Of a DNA stretch of 64,000 bases, positions 23,201 through 33,078 are shown piece by piece (position 1 is the first letter of the stretch; each line of letters starts with the position of its first letter). Location of the stretch: contig JALUTQ010000005.1 of assembly GCA_032718865.1 (NCBI GenBank), forward strand, positions 2,232,001-2,296,000, written 5' to 3'. This stretch comes from Tilletia caries (taxonomy: Eukaryota > Basidiomycota > Exobasidiomycetes > Tilletiales > Tilletiaceae). The translations under genes were made by a program, and so were the position numbers. The notes under the pieces are model-generated. The model was not told where the DNA came from. It saw nothing but the letters and a program-made list of their open reading frames with translations, and searched no databases.

Positions 23201-25651
23201 GAGGTGCGCTTCCGGGAGGGACTCGAGCTCATGCTCATGGTGGATGGGAAATGGACGCGCTGCGGGACCGTGCTGATTGCGGATCTGATCACTGTGAACC
23301 CGTATGCGGTCAAGGGTGTCCAGAGCGATGTGTTCGTGGTGCCGCTGGCTGGACAGGCGGGCGGGGAGGCCTTTGCCAAGTTTGTCCAGGCTCTCGTGCA
23401 GGAGCAGACCTTCTCCATCTACCTTTCCGCGAACCAGTTCTCCGTCCGCACGGGCGGGATGAACTTCCTCACTCCGATCCACAAGGCGATTGCGCTCGAG
23501 GGCATGAACGGCCTCCGCGGCTTAAGCGTCGATGATATTGAGATCCTGGGCGAGGTTCCCTCGCCGGCGGATGCGTTCCGGAACCCGGACCAGAAGGACG
23601 CCCTCCGGATCAAGTTCAAGATCAACATCCCGAACCAGAGCTCGATCAACCTCGCCCTGGCGCGGATCACGCTGTACATGATGTTCGAAGGCGTGTGCGT
23701 CGGCGACCTCGAGGTGGACGAGATCCAGCTCAAGGGCAAACATGTGACGCATGCGGATGGGCTGGGGACGATCTACATCGGGGCCGACGACCAGCATGAG
23801 ACGCGCAAGGCGGTCGTGCTTGAGAAGATTGGGCGGTTGTTCAGTCTACTCGTGGCGGGCAAGCCGCTCGATGTCGAAGTGCGCGGGCGTAGGTCGTGGG
23901 CGTACGCGCCTGGGCTGACCAAGGTGGCCGCTGCGGCTGCGGGCAGCGCTGCAGCAGCAAATGGCTCTCCTGTTCCGGGAAGCCCTGCTACGCGTATGGT
24001 TCGGCAGTCGCAAAGAATAGCCTGGCTCGACTCGGCGGTGCGGACGGTGTGTCTGCCGGTGAGCATCTCCTTGCCCGAGCCGCTGATGATCGTGCGGCAG
24101 ATCGACATCGGGAACGTGACGGCCACCTTCAGGGAGAACCTGCCGCCACTGTTGACCATCGAGGACATCACCGCCGTGTATGAGCTGCCGTACTCGATCT
24201 CGCTCCAGGTGCTCGGGCTCTCGCTCGACATTGAGCTCCTTTACCGGGGCGTCGTGCTCGGGACGGCCAAGACGGACCAGTCGACGGCGACGGATACGGA
24301 GCAGTGGCGTCTGCCCGCCGTCGGCGGTCGACCCGCGGGCGTGGGCGGCAATATCAAGATGAGCCTCGAGTCCTTCGTGCTCCGCCCGGGCGTAGATTCG
24401 GATGCGCTCAGCGAGGCCATCGCTATCGTGGCTGATGAGGACGACGCGACGCATTTGCAGGTGCGAGGGTTGGCTTGTGTGCGGGCGCAGACGGCGTTGG
24501 GTGCTATTTTGGCGGAGATTCAGTTGGGAGAGGAACATACGGTTTCCATTCGGGGGTTGAAGGGGCTAAGGACGCAGCCGTTGCAGCATAAGAAGTTGCA
24601 GATTCCTGCTGCTAATGGGGATTATATTACCTTGGTGAGTTTTTCCTGTGGTTCTGTGTGCTGCGTGGCTGAGTTTCCGTCGCCAAGAAGTGGGCTGACG
24701 CGTGTTCTTGGGATTCATGTGTGTGCTTCTGCGACGGCACAGCTCTTCGATCTGCTGCTGCACAACCCATCGCCCAGAGTCTCGATTCACGTGGTCGACA
24801 CTGAGATCAGCTTTGCGGCCTTCTTCAAGAACCAATATGTCGGTCGCGCGATCCTTCGGAGAGGGTTACTACTCAGCATCGGCGACTGTGTAGCGCCGGA
24901 TACCGAGTTCCACTACGAACCCGCACCCGAGATTGCCAAGCAAGTCTCTGCTCTACCTTCGAATCTGATGAGCGGGCGAACGACGGAGCTCTGGATCCAA
25001 GGTGATCAATACTCGACGACGATCCCGACGTTGCTCAAGGCGCTCCAACGGATCCGGGTCCCCTTCCTTCTGCAGCCGATCATCAACCGGACACTGATCG
25101 ACAGCATCGCGACCCGGCTGAGCGTGTACATGCTCACCTCGCAGACCTGCCAGGTCGAGTTTGTGGTGAATAACCCGATGGGCGTGGTGATTGACGTGCT
25201 CGACTTGAAGTTCCGCGCGACGCACAGGGGCGAGGCCTTCGCGAGTTGTTCGACGTCCTTCCGCTTGCCGAACCCTCAACCGGGCGGGCCGACCACCAGC
25301 CTCTCGGTCCCACCTGGCAAGGTTCCCGGTGAGGTCGGGCAGCAGACGAGTCCGCCTGTGGAGACGCAGATGGCGAAGCGGATTGATAAGATTGTGGGAA
25401 CGTTGATTGCGGAGAAGGGGTTGGTGTACCTGGATATTGAGCTCGAGGCGCAGGTTGCGTTACGGTCGGTCGATGGGACGTCGGCGTATCCGGTGGTGAT
25501 CTCGTACACGCAGTCTGGGTGAGTATTTCCATTTGGTTCCTTTTGGGGGATTCCTCTGGGGGTCTGCTGTGGGGCTGTTTACTGAGACTGTTGGATCTTC
25601 TTCTTTTTCAGACTGCCGCTGAAGATCCGTGGTCTGCCAGGTCTCGGGTGA
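20297..25651 (+). CDS. Giant repeat protein with LEA-2/DUF3712-like modules, three exons
   Basis: The exons are 20297-24634, 24743-25518 and 25612-25651, giving 1717 residues. Intron 1 (108 nt, GTGAGT...CACAG, GCTGAC branch site) is a multiple of three with no stop, so it could be read through. Intron 2 (GTGAGT...TTTCAG) is needed to reach the end KIRGLPGLG. The first about 120 residues are Ser/Gly/Pro-rich. The body repeats a beta-rich unit: hydrophobic helix, then patterns such as VDLGVRLLGTGPISAKIFFP, MLTSQTCQVEFVVNNPMGVV and NIPNQSSINLALARITLY. This resembles DUF3712/LEA-2 beta-sandwich domains of fungal proteins. I see no signal peptide or clear membrane helix. The function is unknown; modular lipid- or membrane-contact roles would be speculation. 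Confidence 0.82.
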
Positions 25652-26386
25652 TTGGGGAACGACCGTCAACTTGTCGACGTTCGGAATGCGCGGCCTGGCT
25701 TTATACGTCCCGGGCACGGCCAGCAAGGCAAGACAAGACACCTTCACAGCTTTCACAGCTTTCGTTTCATCATCACTCCGTCTTTCCAGGTCATCTGACT
25801 CACACACATATAAACACACATATAAGGCGGACTGGCTTCTCACGCTCAATTGGTTCGACCCCCAAAAACAATCTTCACGCAAGCCCGCCTCGTTTCGACG
25901 AACCGATTGTGCTTCGATGTCACGGGTCACCCTCCCCCAATTTTCCCACTCTCCATATCTTATTATGGCCTTATCCATCCCGCTTCTCCTGCTTTTCGAC
26001 TAACTTGCTCAGCTCATCCGCTTCTCCCCCTCCTAAATCGTTAATAAGCCACGGCGCCCTAACCCCCTGACCCGCCCCTTCCTCCCCTTGCCTTTTTTCT
26101 GTATCCCTTCCCTTTCCTGATTCTTTCACCCCCCGTCTTCGTTCTGCCTTCTTTCTCTCTCCTTTTCCCCCAACCCACCCCCACCCCTTCTCACGCGCGC
26201 TACAAACTTACTCTCGCTTGTGCCCCTTCCTCCAGATCTTGCAGCACGCAATACATCTTTGAACACTTTCGTTCCCCAGCGGCCGGCGCGAAGAGAGTGA
26301 ATCGTCGACGGCGGAGGAGGTCAAGGGTTGCATAGAGAAATTTGGTATGCATTATATATTTTCTGACCTAAATTATCTCCGGAATG
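25652..26386. other. Intergenic, pyrimidine-rich
   Basis: The region from about 25900 to 26260 is almost all C and T on the plus strand, followed by an AT-rich stretch just before the tRNA gene. No gene is supported. Confidence 0.5.
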
Positions 26387-26460
26387 GTTCGCGTAGCTCA
26401 GTGGTCTAGAGCATTTGCTTTACACGCAAAGGGTCGAGGGTTCGACCCCCTTCGCGATCA
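26387..26460 (+). tRNA. tRNA-Val, anticodon UAC
   Basis: All arms can be folded: acceptor GTTCGCG/CGCGATC with one mismatch at pair 2, D arm with AGCTCAGTGGTCTAGAGC, anticodon stem TTTGC/GCAAA around loop TTTACAC (anticodon TAC, decodes GUA), a 5-base variable loop, and T arm GAGGG-TTCGACC-CCCTT. A-box and B-box promoters are internal and well conserved. There is no intron. A T8 run follows at once. Confidence 0.88.
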
Positions 26461-26463
26461 TTA

Positions 26464-26471
26464 TTTTTTTT
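26464..26471 (+). terminator. RNA polymerase III terminator (T8)
   Basis: Eight T residues begin 4 bases after the tRNA-Val 3' end. Confidence 0.85.
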
Positions 26472-26556
26472 CGGTTACCCAACGCGTCGCGCTTTCCACG
26501 CGTTGCTGTCACCTCTCACCTGTAATCCTCGTTTTTCATTCATTTATGTCCCCTTC

Positions 26557-28089
26557 ATGCCACGCCTATCAGAACGAGCGCGCTTGATTCAAAGTCTTTC
26601 CAGGTGCCTCCGTCTCTCGCTATCTGCCGCCGCACTCGACGAGGAGTTCCAGGCCGACGTCGAGGAAGCTGAAGAAGCTCTTGGACTCGTCGATAGCAAC
26701 CGATACCTGTCTCGAGACCGTCTGCCAAACGACATGCGCGCACGCAGAACTCGCGCGCGCTGCGTGCAACACTTGTCCTGGAATGAAGACGACTTCAAAC
26801 GTGGATTCCGAGTCACAAAAAAACCCAGTTCGAGTACGTAGTCAGTCTGCTGGAGACGGACGAAGTCTTTGCACGAAAGGCGCGCGGTCGGCCTCAGCAT
26901 CCAGTGCAATATCAAGTTCTTCTGGTCCTATGGAGATTGGCTCATTCCGGCACTGGTGCCACAGCCTTCCAAATCGCGGAGCGCTTTGGGGTCTCTGGTG
27001 AGAGTGCAACGGTGTTAATTTCATATCTCTCGTCGATGATACAGCTGCTGACGGGTGTCCTCCCCCCCCCCCCAACACCCCTCTTTGTCATGTTCCATCG
27101 CAGAGGGCACGGTCATGTCTTGGACGGATCGCGTTCTCTGTGCGTTGATCGGTATCGAAGACAGATATGTGTGGTGGCCATCTCTCGGCGAGCGTCAGCA
27201 GTTGAGGCAGCAGCTCAGCGATCACCACGGACTCGCTGGCTGTATCGGCTTCATAGATGGAACACACATCAATTTCGCGGGCGCGCCCGCCCGCAAAGAT
27301 GCGGCTGATTTCTTCACCCGACACCATCGCTACTCGTTCAACGTTCTGGCTGTGGTCGACATCGACAGGCGCTTCCGATTTCTCCATCTGGGCTTTCCGG
27401 GATCCGCTCATGACCAGCGTGTTTACAGAGCGTGCGCCCTCTTTCAGGCGCCTGATCAGCATTTTTCTGCAAACGAGTTCATTTTTGGGCGACTCAGGAT
27501 ACACGAGCGATGCTCATTTGGTGTCTTTGTTCCGTCGGTACCGTGGACAGGAAACACTGGCGCCGTCGCAGGTGAGCAGCCTGCAGTTCCTAGCTGGCCC
27601 GTGGCCGTCTCTTTGCTCATCTCATTTCATTTATATTATTCCCACATTGCGCCGATGCGTGCCTCATTTGACCGTCAGGTTGCCTTCAACCAACACGCAT
27701 CACCACGCCGAGTCACGGTCGAGCATGCCTTTGGCATCTTGAAACTCCGTTGGCAGTCTCTGAGAGCCCTTCCAATCTCGCTCAGAGACGAGCTCGAGGA
27801 GTCGAGGGCAGCGTGCTGGATTCGAGCGTGCGTGGTTCTCCACAACCTTCTCGTCGACGACGCGGCGGAACCTGGTCAATGGCTCACGGCCGAGGAGCGC
27901 GAACTCGCTCAGCTAGAGCACGGCCCAGACTTCACTCGCTGGGAGCACGACGGCGATGCGGCGTTGCATGCTGTGGGTGCAGACGTAGGACAGTCTGCAC
28001 CGCAAGAGGAGCAAGTGGGGCGCACAGAGGGACAGATACTGCGTCAAAAGGTTCAGGAATTTGCGCGAGTGTGGAGACAGCAACGCTAG
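26557..28089 (+). pseudogene. Second Harbinger-type DDE transposase, two homopolymer frameshifts
   Basis: The gene starts near ATG 26557 (MPRLSERARL). It reads to an A7 run at 26817-26823, where the frame shifts and continues as QFEYVVSLLETDEVFARK, then WRLAHSGTGATAFQIAERFGV (helix-turn-helix). A 50-60-nt intron ends at CGCAG near 27102. GFIDGTHINF gives the first Asp. A T5 run at 27482-27486 breaks the frame exactly before the second Asp motif (GDSGYTS is one base over). An intron, 27572-27678, then leads to VTVEHAFGILKLRW with the catalytic Glu. With one T fewer and one A more, the gene would be complete. It differs clearly from the 16.3-kb transposase. Confidence 0.82.
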
Positions 28090-28124
28090 GGTGCATTGTC
28101 TAGTACGGCTGATTGTAATGAACA

Positions 28125-29877
28125 CTACATGGCCTCATACATAGTTTGAGCTTCTTTCATGGCTTCGGAAAACGAGAGGTTCTCGTCTTGGTTACGAAGC
28201 TCCCGTGCCAATGCCATGATGGCGCCGAGCCTCTCCGCTTTGATCTTCGTAGCGCTAACCTCGACGTCCATCTTGGCAGCTTCGACTTTAGCTGCGTTGA
28301 GCTCGGCCTCCATCTGTCCGCGTGCCTTGGCCCTTTCTTCCATAACCAACTCGATTGCATTTATTTTGCGCTTGAAAGCTGACGAAGAGTAGAATGTAGA
28401 TAGAGAGAGAGCTGTCAGCGAGCACGAAGCGAGAAGAAACAACATGGCCTGCAGATCCATCATGGAATCACTGTTTGAGGTGTCCTTCTTGCCAAACTTG
28501 CGGCCCGAGTCCGACGGTCGACCTTTGCCCTCCTTCTTCACTTCCTCCTTCTCCCTCTTCTCCGTAGCCTTTTGCTTTCCTTTGTCCTTCCGGCCTTCTT
28601 CCACGTTCTTTTCCGCGCCAATTTCAACTTCCTTCCCCCCTTGCTCGTCCTCTCCGTCGTCCTCTCCGCCGTCTTCTTCGTCATCTTCCTCCTGATCAGA
28701 CGCCAGAAGATGACCACGCAACGATTCCCCAGCGGGGTCATCGATAGCGGAAGTGCTGTAAGACCCTTTGGGATTGGCGGCGATACGGTCGCCCATGACC
28801 TCCGCAAGCTCGTAATAGAATGGACACATCTTACGGACCGTATCTGCAGCGCGTTCAAGAATAGATGTAATTAGCTTTGATTCAATGCCTATGATGCCCT
28901 ATGATAGGCAAGAAAGCAGCTCTACATACCCTCGACGGACGACAGCGCAAGGGCAAGTCGCAGTTGTCCCTCTTCCTCTTCATTTTTCGTCGCCGTCTCC
29001 TCCGAGATCCGCCGCGTCATCCAAGACACCCTGTCCGGTCTGCTTACGCCAGTCGTTTGCGTCCCGGAATGATTTTTCCATTGCTTTGATCTACGAAAAG
29101 GTGAAAGAGAGAGCGTTCAGCGCTGTGGAGAATGTCTCTCTTGATACTGGTACTGACCTTGTCCACGACTGCCCCTGGTTTACGTATCTGCTTGATCTTA
29201 AATTTTTTCATTCGTTGAACGATGTCCTGTGCCAGTTCCTCCTGCGTGTTCCCTTCAGAACCCTTCCATTTGTCGTAGTTGTTGTCCTCCTGTAACCAGT
29301 TGAGCAGTATAGTATAGGACGAGGGATGACCTGGACCAAACGCGTCATTCTTCCATTGCGGCGTGACCTCGGTCTTGTTCTTTGATTTCGCGGGTGTGAT
29401 GGGTACAGAGAGGGTCTGAATTGGATAAGGGTAATAAATCATGTTAACGCTCCTGCTGCTATATCTCAACGCGTATCATGATTCATGTATGCGCTGTACT
29501 GACCGAGACAGAGCCTGCTGCCGCGGACGACTCGCTTGCAGCAACCACGTTCTCCTCAGCACTTCCAACGACGACACCAGCGTGCTCGACTCCACTGCCA
29601 CTCTCGACAGATCCCTCGCCAGTGTTGTCGATAGCAGCAGGGGATTTGTCCAGAGCAGCAGCGGAAGCAAGCGCGCTGCTATCGTCGTTGACTGCTGATG
29701 TATTGCCCTGTAATGGAATGAAAGAGCCAGTTGTCAGTGATGTTAGCAGGAGCGTTGTAGAACCCGGTTGCGACTCACCTTGCGCCCCTTCTTGCCTGTC
29801 GTGCCCTTCTTGGCTGGGGAAGGGGCAGGATTGGCAGGCAGGCTGCTTGAAGCCTTGCGCTTTGCCGGTCCGGGCAT
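28125..29877 (-). pseudogene. Second Harbinger partner gene, five exons, one homopolymer frameshift
   Basis: The exons are 29779-29877, 29504-29707, 29158-29415, 28930-29090 and 28125-28888; the splice sites and phases all agree. The product would be about 494 residues: a Lys/Pro/Ala N-terminus (MPGPAKRKASSS), a SANT-like part (YTILLNWLQEDNNYDKWKG), the family's IKAMEKSFRDANDWRKQTGQG, then CPFYYELAEVMGDR and a C-terminal coiled coil. In exon 4 a run of five (28983-28987) shifts the frame to a stop after GDGDEK; with four bases the frame continues as ENEEEEGQLRLALALSSVEG into exon 5. The gene is convergent with the transposase at 26557-28089, 35 bp apart. I could not find the TIRs of this element. 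Confidence 0.8.
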
Positions 29878-30337
29878 CTGTACGACAGGGAGAAAGCATC
29901 GTCAGCGTGCGTAGGATAATCACAGGAGCGCGAGACACTCACGAGTGCAGTCTTGACTGATGTAGGTAGGTCTGATCGATGGCTAAGTCAAGAAGACGAA
30001 GAAGTGATGTGGATGGGGCTGGTCGCTGCTACTCAAGATGCTTGCCGCTCTGAGCGAACTCAGGATTTACGGAAGAAAAGTTCGACCGATTTCGGCTGGT
30101 TGTGAACTCAGGGAGCTTTCATATGGAGGCGTCTGATTTTGTCTGAGTTCGTCGCAAATAATCTCCGGAAACTCGCGAACTCAGAGAAACTGAATACCCC
30201 TTCTGTAATATAAAGTCTCGGTCTTTCTTCGATATACTGGTTAACTGGTTCAACCTTCCCGCTTCCCCCTCAATCTAAATACTTCAAACTTTGTCCTACT
30301 TCTGTGGACTGTGAGGAGGGTCGGTGCGTCGGTGTCT

Positions 30338-30699
30338 TGTGCTGGCAAGTGGCCAGTAACCAGTGATGCAGCTTCTTCCACTTCTCTTTCTCAATTCTCT
30401 TCCTCTATGACTGCTGATTCCGTTCCGCTCCGATCCGACTCGGACACGTGGTTTCCACTCCAGCTCCTCGCAAACGTTGCGCAACGTGCCACTTTCTTCC
30501 CTTCTTCTTCTTCTTTTTCTCATCACTCGCCACAGCGGCTTCTCTCCCTTCTCCGCCTCGGCTATTTAAGCCACTGTGTCTCATTTTCCCCCTCTTGTAA
30601 TTAGTCCGACACTGCATACTTGATTCATTTCAGTTCTTCCCTGAACACAGTCCTTAGTGAAAGCTAGGTGATTAGACTATCTCGGCCTGTGTTCGCACA
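30338..30699 (+). repeat. 5' LTR of the Gypsy element
   Basis: 362 bp, beginning TGTGCTGGCAAG and ending GTTCGCACA. It contains TATTTAAG (about 30563), a possible TATA box, upstream of the presumed transcript start. Confidence 0.9.
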
Positions 30700-30746
30700 T
30701 GGTGATGAGAGGGGATCTTTCACTGACTTGAACCGATCCATTTACA

Positions 30747-32996
30747 GTGACCCCCACCCCGAGACGGCCCCACAGTCTAACGACTACAGCGCCTCTCAAC
30801 CCCTTTGTCCTCGCACTCGACGGCCTCACGGTCTCACGACTACAGCGCCTCCAGTGCCTCGACCACATCGTTCTCGGCCACCACTTCTCTCTTCTCTCTT
30901 GCACACCGCTCTCTTTTCTCCTGCACACCGCTTCTTTCCTCCTCTTCAAGATCGTTCCACTCTCTTCTTCCTCAGATCATCTTTTTCGTCCTTTTGCGCC
31001 CACCACTCGTGCTTTGCTCGCTCGTCGCTCTCGTAGGTGTATCGAGTCGAGGCATCTCCTCTACTTTCCCGAGCCCGACAGCAGCAAACGCACCGCCAAA
31101 CTACCAAGATGGACTCCTCCTCCTCTGGCCGCAACAAGTAACAACCGCGGCGGCCGACCCCCTTCAGCAGCTTCACACACATCCACACGCACCGCCAACC
31201 CCACCATCTCCACCACACCAGCCACCCGCCCCAACATCGTCGACCAGAACTCCCTCTCGATCATCGCCGAGGTACGCTACATGCGTGATGGGCTGGAAGC
31301 TCGATTGGATGGGTTCGGTGAACGTCTGGGGGCTATGGAGCGTTGGCAGCGCGGACAAGAGCTCGCTGAGGAGGACCAGGCCGACGACAACGATCCAATG
31401 GCCCGACAGGAAGCTGCAGTCGCAGAAGAACAGCAAGAGCACGAATCCGACTCTGAGGATATCGGCGTGACGAACTTCGGCCTCCAGACTCCGGCATTCG
31501 TCAACACCCGTCGGCGCGAGCGAGCCCCTCTCCCTCACCAGCTCCTCAACCAGAGCCGGCCGGAGCTCGGAAACCAACGCGATCCGGGCTTCCATCCAAC
31601 GATCCCGGCTCGAGAGCTTCGGGCCTCGACGTTCACCACTCCGACGTCGACGGGCCTGTCTCCGCTCGATCGCTTTCAGGAGCTCAGCAGCCAGGACCGA
31701 CGCAAGGTCCGGCGTACCATGCGGCAGCTCGGCTTGCAGGTGCCGGAATTCATGGCGCCGCCAGCGGGCGTCCACGATGGCGATCAAGATGACGATCTTG
31801 ACGACACGACTGGGGAAAACTCTTCAGAGAGCCCCCTTCGAGCCAAGGACACGGCTAATCAAGACGGCGTCCTTCACCCCGGCGTATCTCCGCTTGGCAA
31901 CGACTCGATGGCGGTCACTCCCCCTCCAGCCATAGCACCGGCGCCTAATATACGACACGGTCAACCTCCCGCTTGCCGGCAGGAGATGATCGGCTTGTAC
32001 CACGGCGACCCATATCGGCTCGACGCGTTTCTCAGCCGCATACGGGATGTCCTTCGTTCCGACGGCGACAATCCGGTGTGGGTAGCCTCGGTTATGCGGA
32101 CCATTCCCATCGCCCTTCGCGGCAACGCCGCCAAGTGGCACGAAGGCCTCTCGGACGAACGAGCTAAGGAGCTCCGCTCCTTCGAGGCGTGGTCCACGGC
32201 TATGAAAAAGTCGTTCAAGGTCAACACGACCTTGCAGCGCAAGCAGGCTCGCGAACGACACTGGGTTCCGGCGCAGGAGTACGTCGCAGAGTACTACTTC
32301 GACAAGCTGCGGGCCCTTCGTCAAGCTTTCGGCTATGACCAGCCCGATGACAAGCTGGTGGGCGAAATCAAAGACGGTTTTCCTCCCAGCTTCGTCACCA
32401 TGCTTCGCCTTCCTCGCGATCAACCCACTCTCGACGATCTTGTTGAAGAGATGGGCGAGTATGAACCACACTGGCGGTCGATTCATCACATCCCGCCCCC
32501 ACCTGATCCGGACACAACGCACACCACGGCGTTTGTGGCACCGGTTCCTGCTCCACCGTCAGCTCTGAGTCGCCTCCAGAGCCAGGCCATGGTGCGCTCC
32601 GCCTCCGCGCCGGCGCTCCCTGCTGCCCGCCAGCTGACTGCGGCTGCAGCTCCCGCCTCGCGCGCACCTCCACCTGCTTCGTCCGGCATGTCTCCGATGG
32701 CAGCCGCGTATGACCCATCTCGCGTCATCCCCGCCGCCAATGGCGAGGTACGCAAGTATCGGGTCGAGGGCCGACCCACGCCCATGCGGCTCGACCGTCC
32801 TTGCGGCAAATGCGGCGGAGACCATTTCAACTTCGAGCACGTCCATCTGGTCCCTCAAGTGCGCTTACTTGAGGTCGATGCCGATGACGACTATCCTTTC
32901 GAAGAAAAAATTGGTCCCTCCGCCTATGCGGCCCAGCCGGCGAACCACGGGGAGATGGAGGAGGGTAGAAACACTTCGGAGAACGTTTCCTCCTTC
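30747..32996 (+). CDS. Gypsy Gag (structural) region
   Basis: The open frame runs from before 30747 to a TGA at 33003-33005. The first in-frame ATG I can see is at 31281 (MRDGLEARLDGF), so the true start is uncertain. A retrotransposon Gag core is recognisable: FLSRIRDVLRSDGD, then RGNAAKWHEGLSDERAKELRSF, WVPAQEYVAEYYFDKLRALRQAF and PDDKLVGEIKDGF. The C-terminal CGKCGGDHFNFEH is a knuckle-like motif whose last ligand is His instead of Cys. The frame ends at TCCTTC followed by GTGAGT, a good splice donor at 32997; see the intron joining it to pol. Confidence 0.8.
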
Positions 32997-33078
32997 GTGA
33001 GTTGAGCACCCATGCGGGGCTTGATTGCTGTCCTTCCTTGTTCCTTTTCTCATTGTACTTCCCTTCCTGTCATTGTAG
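32997..33078 (+). other. Probable spliceosomal intron joining gag to pol
   Basis: The 82-nt segment starts GTGAGT, holds a CTCAT branch-like site about 25 nt before the end, and ends TTGTAG. The gag stop codon (33003-33005) lies inside it. Splicing would join TCC TTC to AAC TCC ATG GAG in phase and fuse Gag to the protease-RT frame. An unspliced transcript would make Gag alone. Confidence 0.6.

Noticed and set aside
23846..24538. Antisense frames over the giant repeat protein
   Set aside because: Same codon-bias shadow effect; no domain and no start context.
26384..30300. TIRs for the second Harbinger pair
   Set aside because: AATTATCTCCGGA near 26373 and AATAATCTCCGGA near 30157 are similar but in direct, not inverted, orientation.
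30700..30717. Primer-binding site for the tRNA-Val at 26387
   Set aside because: Only the first seven bases after the LTR agree with the reverse complement of its 3' end plus CCA; a different tRNA is likely.
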